Position numbers and translations under genes: made by a program
Notes under the pieces: model-generated
The model's database searches: none
Told to the model about the DNA's origin: nothing
What the model saw: only the letters and a program-made list of their open reading frames with translations
Origin: Microbacterium hydrocarbonoxydans
Lineage (GTDB): Bacteria > Actinomycetota > Actinomycetes > Actinomycetales > Microbacteriaceae
Direction of reading: 5' to 3'
Length of the DNA: 64,000 nt
NCBI RefSeq assembly: GCF_900105205.1
Contig: NZ_FNSQ01000005.1
Location: forward strand, 1,302,001 to 1,366,000
Shown here: one piece after another, positions 25,926 to 36,716 of the stretch
How the letters are laid out: each line of letters opens with the position of its first letter
Numbering within the stretch: position 1 is the first letter of the stretch

Positions 25926-27416
25926 TCAGTCCGCGGAAGCGGGGCTGATCGGGATGCGGACGGCGAAGGTCGTGGCCCCCGGCTCGCTGTCGACCGTGAT
26001 CTGGCCGCCGTGGCCCCCGACGATCGCCTTCACGATCGCGAGGCCCAGGCCGGTGCCACCGGTCTGACGCGCCCGCGAGCTGTCACCCCGAGCGAATCTG
26101 CCGAAGAGCTCGTCGCGGACGTCCGGGTCGATCCCGGGACCATCGTCGTGCACCCGCAGCACCGCGTCGTCGCCCTCACGGCTCACGCTGAGCGTGATCG
26201 ATGTACCCGCAGGGGTGTGGGTGCGGGCATTGGCGAGGAGGTTCGCGACGACCTGATGCATCCGTCCCGCGTCGCCGATGACGACGATCGGCTCGTCAGG
26301 GACCTCGATCTTCCAGTGATGATCGGGTCCGGTCGGTCGGGCATCCGACAGCCCCTCGAGCGCGAGCTGCGTGAGGTCGACGGTGCCGTAGACCAGCTCT
26401 CGCCCCTCGTCGAGGCGAGCCAGCAGCAGCAGATCCTCCACGAGGCGGGTCATCCGCAGCGACTGGGCCTGGATGCGTTCGAGAGAGGTCGTCGTGCCCT
26501 CGATGACCGCCGGTCCCGTCTGCTGCTTGAGGGCGCGCAGCGACAGCTCGGAGTATCCGCGGATCGACGACAGCGGAGTGCGCAGCTCATGGCTCGCGTC
26601 GGCGACGAAACGCCGCATCTGCTCCTCGTTCTTCTGCCGCGCGGCCAGGGAGTCATTCACGTGGTCGAGCAGCGTGTTGAGGGAGGCGCCGACGAGCCCG
26701 GTCTCCGTGCGCGGATCCGCCTCGAACGCCGGTACGCGCTCGGTGATCTTGACCTCACCTCGATCGAGGGGCTGGTTGGCGACGCGAGTCGCCGTGGCCG
26801 CGACGGCACGCAGTGGCCGCAGCCCCACCCTGATCGTGATCGCCGTCGTCAGGGCGAGGAGGATCAGGCCGCCGATGGTGGCGAGCGCGATCACGGTGAG
26901 CAACGTCGTCAGTTGATTCTGGATCTCGGTGCGGGGGAGGCCCGTCACCACATTGGCACCGTTGGCGGCTTTCTGCGCGACCAGCATGTACGACCCGAAC
27001 TCCTTGAGCGAGACCGTCCCGATCGCGCGTCCCGCGAGCGAGTCGTTGATCTGCGCGAGCTCGGCGTCGGTGAGGTCCGCCGTCGCCCCGATGTTCTGCG
27101 CCGCGTCGGTGAAGACCGCCCCGCTCGTGCCGCCCTCGACACTCGACACCGCGAACAGCAGTCCCGGCACCGGGTTGAGCCGCGGCCGGATGGTGTCGAC
27201 GGTCGTGGCCTCCTCTGGATACGACCCGACCAACTGCGTGATCTGCCCGGAGTAGATCTTCAGGCGGTCCTGCAGCTGGAGCTCGAGCGTCGCCCCGAGC
27301 GTCGCGCTGGTGATCACGGCGACGATCACGAGGATGAGCGAGACGAATCCGATCACGGCTGTCATCAGCCGCGTCTGCAGGCTCATCGGCCGTCGCGTCA
27401 TCCTCGCATCGCTCAC
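25926..27416 (-). CDS. Sensor histidine kinase (HAMP, HisKA, HATPase)
   Basis: Membrane sensor kinase of 496 residues from the GTG at 27416, which overlaps the regulator stop (GTGA). Membrane helix 1 spans about residues 18-40. An extracellular sensor region follows (41-170), then helix 2 (about 173-195) and HAMP (to about 250). The phospho-acceptor motif is ADASHELRTPLSSIRGYSEL with His276. The ATPase boxes are VVANLLANARTHTPAGTS (N), VHDDGPGIDPD (G1) and GGTGLGLAIVKAIV (G2). The pair forms an operon with the response regulator. The signal is unknown. The longer frame upstream of the GTG lies within the regulator gene and is rejected. Confidence 0.92.
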   Translation of the reverse strand: MSDARMTRRPMSLQTRLMTAVIGFVSLILVIVAVITSATLGATLELQLQDRLKIYSGQITQLVGSYPEEATTVDTIRPRLNPVPGLLFAVSSVEGGTSGAVFTDAAQNIGATADLTDAELAQINDSLAGRAIGTVSLKEFGSYMLVAQKAANGANVVTGLPRTEIQNQLTTLLTVIALATIGGLILLALTTAITIRVGLRPLRAVAATATRVANQPLDRGEVKITERVPAFEADPRTETGLVGASLNTLLDHVNDSLAARQKNEEQMRRFVADASHELRTPLSSIRGYSELSLRALKQQTGPAVIEGTTTSLERIQAQSLRMTRLVEDLLLLARLDEGRELVYGTVDLTQLALEGLSDARPTGPDHHWKIEVPDEPIVVIGDAGRMHQVVANLLANARTHTPAGTSITLSVSREGDDAVLRVHDDGPGIDPDVRDELFGRFARGDSSRARQTGGTGLGLAIVKAIVGGHGGQITVDSEPGATTFAVRIPISPASAD

Positions 27417-28141
27417 TGAGGCGCCTTGATCATGTAGCCGACGCCGCGCACCGTGTGCAGCAGGGGAGTGCGGCCGGCGTCGATCTTCTTGCGGAGGTAG
27501 GAGATGTACAGTTCCACGACCGACGACTTGCCGCCGAAGTCGTAGCTCCACACGCGGTCGAGGATCTGCGCCTTCGACAGCACACGGCGCTCGTTGCGCA
27601 TCAGGTAGCGGAGGAGCTCGAACTCGGTCGCCGTGAGCTCGATCTCGGTGCCGTCGCGCATGACCTCATGGCTGTCCTCGTTGAGGGTGAGGTCGGCGAC
27701 GCGCAGGATCGACTGGCCGTCGTCTGCTGTCGCGTGGCCGGTACGGCGGATGATCGCGCGGAGCCGGGCGATGACCTCCTCGAGGCTGAACGGCTTCGTG
27801 ACGTAGTCGTCGCCGCCCGCGGTGAGGCCCGCGACGCGGTCGCCCACGGCATCCTTCGCCGTCAGGAAGAGCACGGGGACGAGGCTGCCGGACTCGCGAA
27901 GGCGGCGCAGCACCGCCATGCCGTCGAGGTCGGGCATCATGATGTCGAGCACCAGGGCGTCCGGCTCGAACTCGCGCGCGACCTGCAGCGCCTCGAGACC
28001 CGATGATGCTGTGCGCACCTCCCAGCCCTCCATGCGGAGCGCCATCGCGAGCAGATCGGTGAGCATCTGCTCATCATCGACGGCGAGGATGCGCAGGGGA
28101 GAGCCGTCGGGGCGGCGCAGGTCGGGGAGGTCGGTGCTCAT
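27413..28141 (-). CDS. OmpR-family response regulator
   Basis: A 242-residue regulator. The receiver domain has the acidic pair VDDE, phospho-acceptor Asp66 in LVLDIMMPDLDG, Thr in VLFLTAKDA and Lys in DYVTKPFS. The C-terminal winged helix shows LTATEFELLRYLMRNERRVL, YDFGGKSSVVELYISYLRKK and HTVRGVGYMIK. It is phosphorylated by the kinase encoded next, whose start overlaps its stop. Three CTATGG-like direct repeats 11-12 bp apart lie upstream, a spacing expected for binding of OmpR-type dimers, so autoregulation is likely. Regulon unknown. Confidence 0.93.
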   Translation of the reverse strand: MSTDLPDLRRPDGSPLRILAVDDEQMLTDLLAMALRMEGWEVRTASSGLEALQVAREFEPDALVLDIMMPDLDGMAVLRRLRESGSLVPVLFLTAKDAVGDRVAGLTAGGDDYVTKPFSLEEVIARLRAIIRRTGHATADDGQSILRVADLTLNEDSHEVMRDGTEIELTATEFELLRYLMRNERRVLSKAQILDRVWSYDFGGKSSVVELYISYLRKKIDAGRTPLLHTVRGVGYMIKAPQ

Positions 28142-28162
28142 GACTCCATTCTGCGGAATCTC

Positions 28163-28191
28163 CTATGGGTTTTCTATGGAGACCGCTATGC
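28163..28191 (-). promoter_or_regulatory. Direct repeats upstream of the two-component operon
   Basis: On the plus strand CTATGG occurs at 28163-28168 and 28174-28179, and CTATGC at 28186-28191 (CCATAG, CCATAG and GCATAG in the gene's direction). The 11- and 12-bp spacing places the half-sites on one face of the helix, as for OmpR/PhoP-type regulators. The site lies 22-50 bp before the response regulator ATG. Confidence 0.55.
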
Positions 28192-28228
28192 GTCTGCTGG
28201 GAGACATGACGTCGACCACCCCGCGCAT

Positions 28229-28264
28229 GACGAAGGCCCCGGCGTGGACGCCGGGGCCTTCGTC
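28229..28264 (-). terminator. Terminator after gnd
   Basis: A perfect 16-bp stem (GACGAAGGCCCCGGCG with its complement) encloses the loop TGGA, 15 bp beyond the gnd stop. It separates gnd from the promoter of the two-component operon, which is transcribed in the same direction. Confidence 0.85.
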
Positions 28265-28279
28265 GTGCTGCGGACGCGC

Positions 28280-29728
28280 TCAGTGCGTGTCTTCGGCCTC
28301 GATCTCGGTGCGGTCACCGGACCACTGCGTGTGGAACGTGCCCGGCTTGTCGATGCGCTTGTAGGTGTGCGCGCCGAAGAAGTCGCGCTGGCCCTGCACG
28401 AGGGCGGCCGGCAGGCGGTCGGCGCGGATGCCGTCGTAGTACGACAGCGACGACGAGAACGCCGGGGCGGGGATGCCGGCCTGAGCAGCCGTCACGACGA
28501 CTCGACGCCAGGACGCCTGGCCGCGGGTCAGCGCCTCGGCGAAGTACGGCGCTGTCATGAGGACGGGCAGTTCGGGGTTCTCGGCGTAGGCGTCCGCGAT
28601 GCGGTTGAGGAACTGCGCGCGGATGATGCATCCACCGCGCCAGATCTTGCTGATCGCGCCGAGGTCGATGTTCCAGCCGTACTCGGCGGCGCCGGCGCGG
28701 ATCTCGTCGAAGCCCTGCGAGTAGGCGACGATCTTCGACGCGTACAGCGCGAGACGGACGTCTTCGATGAAGGCGGCCTCATCGGTGACGACGAACTCCT
28801 CGTCGGGGCCGGGCAGGGCGCGAGCGACCTCACGCTGCTCCGGGTGCGACGACAGCGAGCGGGCGAACGTGGCCTCGGCGATGCCCGAGACCGGGACGCC
28901 GAGTGAGAGGGCCGTCTGCACGGTCCAGGCGCCGGTGCCCTTGGCGCCGGCCTGGTCGAGGATGACATCGACGAGCGGCTTGCCGGTCTCGGCATCCACC
29001 TGGCGCAGCACCTCTGCGGTGATCTCGATCAGGTAGGACTCGAGCTCGCCCTTGTTCCACTCGGCGAAGATCTCGGCGATCTCGGCGGGGGACTTGCCCG
29101 TGCCGCGGCGGATGAGGTCGTATGCCTCGGCGATGAGCTGCATGTCGGCGTACTCGATGCCGTTGTGCACCATCTTCACGAAGTGCCCGGCGCCGTCGTG
29201 CCCGACGTGCGTCACGCACGGCTCGCCCTCGGCGATCGCGGCGATGGACTTGAGGATCGGGCCGAGGGTGATCCAGGACTCGTCCGAGCCACCCGGCATG
29301 ATCGAGGGGCCTGTGAGCGCGCCCTCCTCGCCGCCCGAGATTCCGGCGCCGACGAAGTTGATGCCCGTCTCGCGGACCGCCTTCTCGCGGCGGATCGTGT
29401 CGGGGAAGTAGGCGTTTCCGCCGTCGACGATGATGTCACCGGGCTCGAAGACCTCGACGAGCGAGTCGATCACGGCGTCGGTCGGGCCGCCGGCCTTGAC
29501 CATGATGATCGCGGTGCGCGGCTTCTGCAGCGAGTCGGCGAACTCCCGGTAGGTCTGTGCGGGGATGAAGCCGGCCTCAGGATGCTCGGAGACGAGCGTC
29601 TCGGTCTTCTCGTAGCTGCGGTTGAAGATCGCCACCGTGTTGCCCTCGCGGCTGGCGAGGTTGCGGGCGAGGTTCGAACCCATGACGGCGAGTCCGACGA
29701 CTCCGATGTTCGCTGATGCTTCGGGCAC
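28280..29728 (-). CDS. gnd: 6-phosphogluconate dehydrogenase, decarboxylating
   Basis: Oxidative pentose phosphate pathway enzyme, 482 residues. It converts 6-phosphogluconate to ribulose-5-phosphate and CO2 with NADP. The Rossmann motif is IGVVGLAVMGSNLARNLA, and NRSYEKTE after the second strand suits NADP use. IIVDGGNAYFPDT, GAGISGGEEGALTGPSIMPG and the catalytic region HFVKMVHNGIEYADMQLIAE are conserved. The C-terminal dimer tail contains GAHTYKRIDKPGTFHTQW. It stands alone and ends in a strong terminator. Confidence 0.95.
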   Translation of the reverse strand: MPEASANIGVVGLAVMGSNLARNLASREGNTVAIFNRSYEKTETLVSEHPEAGFIPAQTYREFADSLQKPRTAIIMVKAGGPTDAVIDSLVEVFEPGDIIVDGGNAYFPDTIRREKAVRETGINFVGAGISGGEEGALTGPSIMPGGSDESWITLGPILKSIAAIAEGEPCVTHVGHDGAGHFVKMVHNGIEYADMQLIAEAYDLIRRGTGKSPAEIAEIFAEWNKGELESYLIEITAEVLRQVDAETGKPLVDVILDQAGAKGTGAWTVQTALSLGVPVSGIAEATFARSLSSHPEQREVARALPGPDEEFVVTDEAAFIEDVRLALYASKIVAYSQGFDEIRAGAAEYGWNIDLGAISKIWRGGCIIRAQFLNRIADAYAENPELPVLMTAPYFAEALTRGQASWRRVVVTAAQAGIPAPAFSSSLSYYDGIRADRLPAALVQGQRDFFGAHTYKRIDKPGTFHTQWSGDRTEIEAEDTH

Positions 29729-29850
29729 AGATGGCTCCTAGATCGAGAAGAAGGGGATGCGTCCAGATTATCGCGGCGCCGGGGGAGGCGCGCCCGTGTG
29801 TCGCCCGATGATCGGGCGAGGCCGCGCTGGACGGCCAGGAGACGCGGGGG

Positions 29851-29976
29851 TCAGTCCTTGCGGTAGCCCGTGCGGCCGAGCGAGAAGAGCGCGGCGAAGG
29901 TGAAGCCGGCGGCGCACACGGTCATCGCGCCGATGACCCAGAGGATCACGTGGGAGAAGAAGGCGCCGTCGAGCAT
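29851..29976 (-). CDS. Small single-pass membrane protein, 41 residues
   Basis: A short reading frame starts MLDGAFFSHVILWVIGAM and ends in FSLGRTGYRKD. It has one hydrophobic helix (about residues 8-32) and a basic C-terminus, expected inside. GGAG lies 7 bp before the ATG and the coding bias is normal for the genome (mostly G or C at third positions). It lies between gnd and rplY, diverging from rplY. No function is known; such short actinobacterial membrane proteins are often missed by annotation. Confidence 0.65.
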   Translation of the reverse strand: MLDGAFFSHVILWVIGAMTVCAAGFTFAALFSLGRTGYRKD

Positions 29977-30199
29977 GAGTGAACTCCGTGTTTCTGCAGA
30001 GGGGAATCGGTGTCCTCAGCCTATCGGCTCATCCGGTACCATGAGAGGAGTACCTCGGCGAGGGATGCTTCTGCGCGTGCGCTGGCATCCGTTATCGACG
30101 CGGCGAAGCAAGCCCGGTGGCTTTCCTCACGTGTCTGCGTTCGAGAACAATTCCAAGACCACCGCGTAGCTGTCGCTGCGTGCCCCGAAGGAGAACCCC

Positions 30200-30808
30200 A
30201 TGTCTGAAGACACCAAGGTCAAGGCCGAGCTCCGCGAGAGCTTCGGCAAGGGCTTCGCCCGTCGTCTGCGCGCCGCAGGCAAGATCCCCGCCGTCATCTA
30301 CGGTCACGGCACCGACCCCGTGCACGTCGCACTGCCGGGCCACCAGGTCTCGCTCATCATCCGCCGTGCGAACGCCCTGCTCGAGCTCGACATCGAGGGC
30401 ACGCCTCAGCTCGCCCTGGTGAAGGACGTCCAGAAGGACCCCGTGCACCAGATCATCGAGCACATCGATCTCCTGGTCGTCCGCAAGGGTGAGAAGGTCA
30501 CGATCGACGTTCCCGTCATCGTCACCGGCGAGTCGGCTCCCGGCACCATCGTCAACCAGGACGCGAACACTCTGTCGATCGAGGCAGAGGCCACGCACCT
30601 GCCGCAGAACGTCGAGGTCTCGGTCGAGGGACTCGAGGAGGGCGCGCACATCACGGCCGCCGACGTCACGCTCCCCAAGGGCTCGACGCTGCTGACGGAC
30701 CCCGAGGTCCTCGTCGTAGCGATCTCGATCCCGGCCGAGGAGTCGCTGGGCGAGGACGAGGCCGGCGCCGACGAGGCTGCCGCCGAGGAGGAGCCCGCCG
30801 CGGAGTGA
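30200..30808 (+). CDS. rplY: 50S ribosomal protein L25/general stress protein Ctc
   Basis: Binds 5S rRNA in the large subunit. The 202-residue form has two domains: the N-terminal L25 core (ESFGKGFARRLRAAGKIPAV, IYGHGTDPVHVAL) and the C-terminal TL5/Ctc beta domain (VPVIVTGESAPGTIVNQDAN, SVEGLEEGAHITAADVTLPK). An acidic Glu/Ala-rich tail of about 25 residues ends it. AAGGAGAA precedes the ATG. A TACCAT -10-like hexamer at 30037-30042 would give a leader of about 150 nt with a possible GGATGC/GCATCC hairpin. It is followed by a strong terminator and then pth, the common bacterial order. Confidence 0.95.
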   Translation: MSEDTKVKAELRESFGKGFARRLRAAGKIPAVIYGHGTDPVHVALPGHQVSLIIRRANALLELDIEGTPQLALVKDVQKDPVHQIIEHIDLLVVRKGEKVTIDVPVIVTGESAPGTIVNQDANTLSIEAEATHLPQNVEVSVEGLEEGAHITAADVTLPKGSTLLTDPEVLVVAISIPAEESLGEDEAGADEAAAEEEPAAE

Positions 30809-30841
30809 TCTCCGCAGGCGCAGCTCACAGCTGACTGCATC

Positions 30842-30876
30842 ACAGAGGGGGCGCGATCGCATCGCGCCCCCTCTGT
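30842..30876 (+). terminator. Terminator after rplY
   Basis: A perfect 16-bp stem, ACAGAGGGGGCGCGAT with its exact complement, encloses a 3-base loop (CGC) and is followed by CGTATTCT. It lies 34 bp after the rplY stop and 51 bp before pth, so pth has its own promoter or depends on read-through. Confidence 0.85.
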
Positions 30877-30927
30877 CGTATTCTGACCCGGGCGCTGTAC
30901 GCAGCCCGCATCCGAGAGGACGACGAC

Positions 30928-31509
30928 ATGGCATCCACCTGGCTCGTGGTGGGGCTCGGGAACCCCGGCCCGCGATACGAGGCGACTAGGCACAACATCG
31001 GCCAGATGGTGATCGACGAGCTCGCCGCGCGACGAGGAGAGACGTTCCGAGAGCACAAGGGAGGGGCGCGGGTCGTCGAGACCTGGCTGCGCCCCGGAGG
31101 CGACAAGCTCGTGCTCGCCAAGCCCAACACGTTCATGAATGTCTCCGGCACGCCCGTCGCTGCGCTCGCGCGGTTTTACTCGGTGCCGCCGGAGCGTGTC
31201 GTGGTCGTGCACGACGAGCTCGACATCCCGTTCGACACGGTCAAGCTCAAGATCGGCGGCGGGCACGGCGGCCACAACGGCGTGCGCGACATCGCCCGCG
31301 CCCTCACGACAGCCGAGTTCCCTCGGGTGCGCGCCGGGATCGGGAGGCCCATGGGCCGCCAGGACCCCGCGGACTGGGTGCTATCGCCGTTCGGCAAAGA
31401 AGAACGCGCCAACCTGCCGATCCTCGTCTCGGATGCGGCGGATGCGGTCGAGATGCTCGTCGACGAGGGACTGCTCGCCGCGCAGCAGAAGCACCACGCA
31501 CCGCGCTGA
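30928..31509 (+). CDS. pth: Peptidyl-tRNA hydrolase
   Basis: Releases peptides from prematurely dropped peptidyl-tRNA; 193 residues. WLVVGLGNPGPRYEATRHNIG contains the catalytic His (H-N-I-G). KPNTFMNVSGTPV, VVHDELDIPF with the catalytic Asp, and KIGGGHGGHNGVRDI are all conserved. RAGIGRPMGRQDPADWVLSPF is typical of bacterial Pth. GAGAGGACGACGAC precedes the ATG. It follows rplY as in many bacteria. Confidence 0.95.
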   Translation: MASTWLVVGLGNPGPRYEATRHNIGQMVIDELAARRGETFREHKGGARVVETWLRPGGDKLVLAKPNTFMNVSGTPVAALARFYSVPPERVVVVHDELDIPFDTVKLKIGGGHGGHNGVRDIARALTTAEFPRVRAGIGRPMGRQDPADWVLSPFGKEERANLPILVSDAADAVEMLVDEGLLAAQQKHHAPR

Positions 31510-31539
31510 TCCGACAGCCGGCCCGGTCGGCGGAGACGG

Positions 31540-32349
31540 TCAGGGCAGGAAGCCTGCGGCGGTGCCCGTCGACACGGAGACGAGCAGGACCACCCAGAAG
31601 ATGATCGGTCCCAGCACGGCGACGACGAGCGCGGCGATGCCGGCACCGCGAGCCTGCTTCTTGCGGATCGCGAGGATGCCGATCACGATCGCGGCGATCC
31701 CGAGCACGGTCCCGGTCCAGAAGGACAGCTCTGCCCAGAGCACCTGGTCGCGCGCGGGGGCCAGGACCGAAAGGAAGTCCCGGTCGCTCGTGTCCAGCCC
31801 GCCGGGGATGCGTCGGCCGATCTCGAAGCCGGCGACGCCCACCACGATCGGGGTGACCACTGCGGCGATGAGCGCGAGGATGAGCGCCAGCATCCCGAGC
31901 AGGCTCGACTTCTTCGGTGCGCCATCCGGCGCCCGGTACGGTCCCTCGGGTGCGGCGTATCCTCCGACGGGCACCTGGTAAGCGCCGGGAGGGGCGGCAG
32001 GGTACGCGGGAGCCCCGGTCGGGGCGGGATAGGAGGGGGATGCGTGTCCGCCGGGTGCCGGGAACGCGGGAGCAGCGGGAGCAGCCGGCGGTGCGGACTG
32101 GTAGGCGGGAGGGGCGGGCGGGGCTGCCTGGTACGCGGGAGGTGCCGCCTGATACGCGGGAGGTGCCGCCTGAGGCTCCGCCGAGTACACGGGCGGGGCA
32201 GGGGTCGTGGGCTGAGAGCCGTACTGCGGAGCGACAGGAGCCTCGGGTGCGTGGGCGGGCGGCGGTACCGGCGGCTGCCCTGCTGCGGACTCGGGTGCAG
32301 GCGGCACAGGGGGAACGGCACCGGACGGGGGCAGCTGCGGATCAGTCAC
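31540..32349 (-). CDS. Proline-rich protein with C-terminal membrane domain
   Basis: A 269-residue protein of unknown function. Residues 1-145 are low-complexity Pro/Ala/Tyr-rich sequence with tandem AAPPAYQ units, probably disordered and cytoplasmic. Residues 149-269 hold three or four hydrophobic segments (LLGMLALILALIAAVVTPIV, WTGTVLGIAAIVIGILAI, GIAALVVAVLGPIIFWVVLL). The layout resembles actinobacterial DUF4190-type proteins with Pro-rich tails that may interact with cell-division or envelope partners; this is only an analogy. It lies convergent to pth and upstream of trpS on the same strand as trpS. Confidence 0.75.
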   Translation of the reverse strand: MTDPQLPPSGAVPPVPPAPESAAGQPPVPPPAHAPEAPVAPQYGSQPTTPAPPVYSAEPQAAPPAYQAAPPAYQAAPPAPPAYQSAPPAAPAAPAFPAPGGHASPSYPAPTGAPAYPAAPPGAYQVPVGGYAAPEGPYRAPDGAPKKSSLLGMLALILALIAAVVTPIVVGVAGFEIGRRIPGGLDTSDRDFLSVLAPARDQVLWAELSFWTGTVLGIAAIVIGILAIRKKQARGAGIAALVVAVLGPIIFWVVLLVSVSTGTAAGFLP

Positions 32350-32369
32350 GCCCCCATCCTATGGGGCGC

Positions 32370-34651
<2,282 letters not shown>

Positions 34652-34660
34652 GTCTCCAGC

Positions 34661-35869
34661 CTAACGATCGCCGCCGACATCCCGAGCCGAGCGCTGCAGC
34701 TCGGCGCGGAGCCGCTGCGCGAGGGGCGAAGCGGTCTCTGGTGGCGGGGGAGCGGATGCCTCGAGCGCGGCGAGATCGTCCTCTGCGGCGCGCACGGCCC
34801 GAGCGGCCGACCACACCGCATACCAGGGTGCGGCGTCGCGAGTCTCCTGGGCGTCGCGCAGCCGGATGCGGGCAGCGGCGACGAGAGTCCGGTGCTCGGC
34901 GATCCGCCGCTCGGCCTCCGTCGGCGACAGCAGCGGAAGGTCTCGGTCCTTCGCCGTCACGGCGATCCACGACGAGGCCACCAGCATGACCACGCCGTTG
35001 ACCCGGAACCACAGCAGCAGCCCGATGAAGATCGCGAAGGTGGCCAGCAGCGGGTTCGACGGCGTGTAGCTGAGCAGGAAGCCCGCACCGTACTGGAGGA
35101 TCGTCATCGCTCCGCCGCCGAGCAGCGCACCCGGCCAGATCGTGCGCCAGCGGAGCGAGGTCCCGGTGAGGAAGCGCACCATCGCGGCAAGAGCTCCGGA
35201 GAGCAGGACGAACGAGACGACGACGGTGCCGAGGCGGATGCCCAGGTTCAATCCGGCAGAGCCCGCATCCCACCCGAGAAGGCTGAGCAGCCACCGCAGC
35301 ACCGCGGCGCTGGCAGAGCTGAGCAGAGAGCCGGCGATCAGCGCGACGCCGAAGATCAGCGCCGCCAGCAGATCCCTCGCCTTCAGCATGACGTAGCTGC
35401 GCAGGTCAGGCGGCAGGCCGAAGATGTCCCTGGTCGCCCGACGCGAGAACGTCACCCACCCGATCGCCGTCCAGATGACGGTACCGAGAGCGATGAGTCC
35501 CGTGACGCTCAGCACTCCGGTCGTGTTGGCCGCGATCTCCTGCACCTGGGCGGGCGTGAAGACGCCTCCGGGGTCCTGGATCAGGTGGGGGACGTAGCTG
35601 TTGATGATGTCGATCAGCCCGTCGACGGCCTCCGCGCTGCCTCCGAGCCAGAGGCCGGCGATGGCGAAGGCGAGGTAGATCGCCGCGAAGATCGCGAACA
35701 GCGCCTGGTAGCTCACGCCCGCCGCGAGCAGGAATCCGTTGTGCTGCAGGAAGTGGCGCCACACGCGCACCGGGAACAGCCCGAGGGTGCGCCGGGTCAG
35801 CGCGGTCGCCCGTTCGACGGCTGCATCCAGCCGGCCGGGCTCGCTCGTCTCGTCACCGGAACCGGACAT
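34661..35869 (-). CDS. YihY/BrkB-family membrane protein
   Basis: An integral membrane protein of 402 residues with about six hydrophobic segments in the first 300. Family features include HNGFLLAAGVSYQALFAIFA, GLIALGTVIWTAIGWVTFSR, RWRTIWPGALLGGGAMTILQ and the SNPLLATFAIFIGLLLWFRV end segment. The last 90 residues are charged and helical (RLRDAQETRDAAPWYAVWS) and should be cytoplasmic. The family was once annotated as ribonuclease BN; that function belongs to another protein and the true role is unknown. It is cotranscribed with xthA (9-bp gap). Confidence 0.88.
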   Translation of the reverse strand: MSGSGDETSEPGRLDAAVERATALTRRTLGLFPVRVWRHFLQHNGFLLAAGVSYQALFAIFAAIYLAFAIAGLWLGGSAEAVDGLIDIINSYVPHLIQDPGGVFTPAQVQEIAANTTGVLSVTGLIALGTVIWTAIGWVTFSRRATRDIFGLPPDLRSYVMLKARDLLAALIFGVALIAGSLLSSASAAVLRWLLSLLGWDAGSAGLNLGIRLGTVVVSFVLLSGALAAMVRFLTGTSLRWRTIWPGALLGGGAMTILQYGAGFLLSYTPSNPLLATFAIFIGLLLWFRVNGVVMLVASSWIAVTAKDRDLPLLSPTEAERRIAEHRTLVAAARIRLRDAQETRDAAPWYAVWSAARAVRAAEDDLAALEASAPPPPETASPLAQRLRAELQRSARDVGGDR

Positions 35870-35890
35870 TTCCTCACCCTATCCACACAG

Positions 35891-35932
35891 CGAGAGCGGG
35901 CGGGCTCCTCAGGAGGAGCCCGCCCGCTCTCG
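35891..35932 (-). terminator. Bidirectional terminator between sdhB and the YihY gene
   Basis: A perfect 19-bp stem (CGAGAGCGGGCGGGCTCCT with its complement) surrounds the loop CAGG, 14 bp beyond the sdhB stop. It is the strongest hairpin seen in the window and ends the sdhCDAB operon. Confidence 0.88.
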
Positions 35933-35946
35933 ACGGAGTCACCGCG

Positions 35947-36714
35947 TCAGGGGCGTCCGCGAAGTACGGCCTGCTTGACCTCGGCGATGGCCTTGGTGAC
36001 CTCGATGCCGCGAGGGCATGCCTCGGAGCAGTTGAAGGTCGTGCGGCAGCGCCACACGCCTTCCTTGTCGTTCAGGATGTCGAGGCGCACCTCGGCGTTG
36101 TCATCGCGGGAGTCGAAGATGAAGCGGTGCGCGTTCACGATCGCCGCGGGGCCGAAGTACTGTCCGTCGGTCCAGAACACAGGGCACGAGGAGGTGCACG
36201 CGGCGCAGAGGATGCACTTGGTCGTGTCGTCGAAGATCTCGCGGTCGACGATCGACTGCACGCGCTCCTTGCCCTTCTCGGGCACCGAGTTCGCGACCAG
36301 GAACGGCTGCACGTCGCGGTACGACGCGAAGAACGGCTCCATGTCGACGATCAGGTCCTTCTCGAGCGGGAGTCCCTTGATCGCCTCGACGTAGATCGGC
36401 TTCGAGATGTCGAGGTCCTTGATCAGCGTCTTGCATGCGAGACGGTTGCGCCCGTTGATGCGCATGGCGTCGGATCCGCAGATGCCGTGGGCGCAGGATC
36501 GACGGAAGCTCAGCGAGCCGTCGACCTCCCACTTGATCTTGTGCAGGGCGTCGAGCACGCGGTCGGTCGAGTAGAGCTCGACGTCGTAGTCCACCCAGTG
36601 CGGCTCGGCGTCGATCTCGGGGTCGAACCGACGGATGTTGAAGGTGACGATGAAGGACTGGATGCCGCTCTCCTCCGTCGTGTCCGCGGGAGCTTCGGCG
36701 ATGGCGTTCGACAT
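35947..36714 (-). CDS. sdhB: Succinate dehydrogenase iron-sulfur subunit
   Basis: Carries electrons from SdhA to quinone through three Fe-S clusters; 255 residues. The [2Fe-2S] ligands are in RRSCAHGICGSDAM and RLAC. The [4Fe-4S] and [3Fe-4S] ligands are in CILCAACTSSCPVFW and TTFNCSEACPRGI. It lies 2 bp after sdhA and is the last gene of sdhCDAB. A strong terminator follows. Confidence 0.95.
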   Translation of the reverse strand: MSNAIAEAPADTTEESGIQSFIVTFNIRRFDPEIDAEPHWVDYDVELYSTDRVLDALHKIKWEVDGSLSFRRSCAHGICGSDAMRINGRNRLACKTLIKDLDISKPIYVEAIKGLPLEKDLIVDMEPFFASYRDVQPFLVANSVPEKGKERVQSIVDREIFDDTTKCILCAACTSSCPVFWTDGQYFGPAAIVNAHRFIFDSRDDNAEVRLDILNDKEGVWRCRTTFNCSEACPRGIEVTKAIAEVKQAVLRGRP

Positions 36715-36716
36715 GC

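Noticed and set aside
25576..26067. Plus-strand frame through the palindrome array
   Set aside because: Its codons come from the repeat units and from the antisense of the kinase gene, and no ribosome-binding site or domain is present.
35879..35887. Second DnaA box (CTATCCACA)
   Set aside because: One mismatch to consensus, no neighbouring boxes, and it overlaps the region just before the YihY-family start codon.
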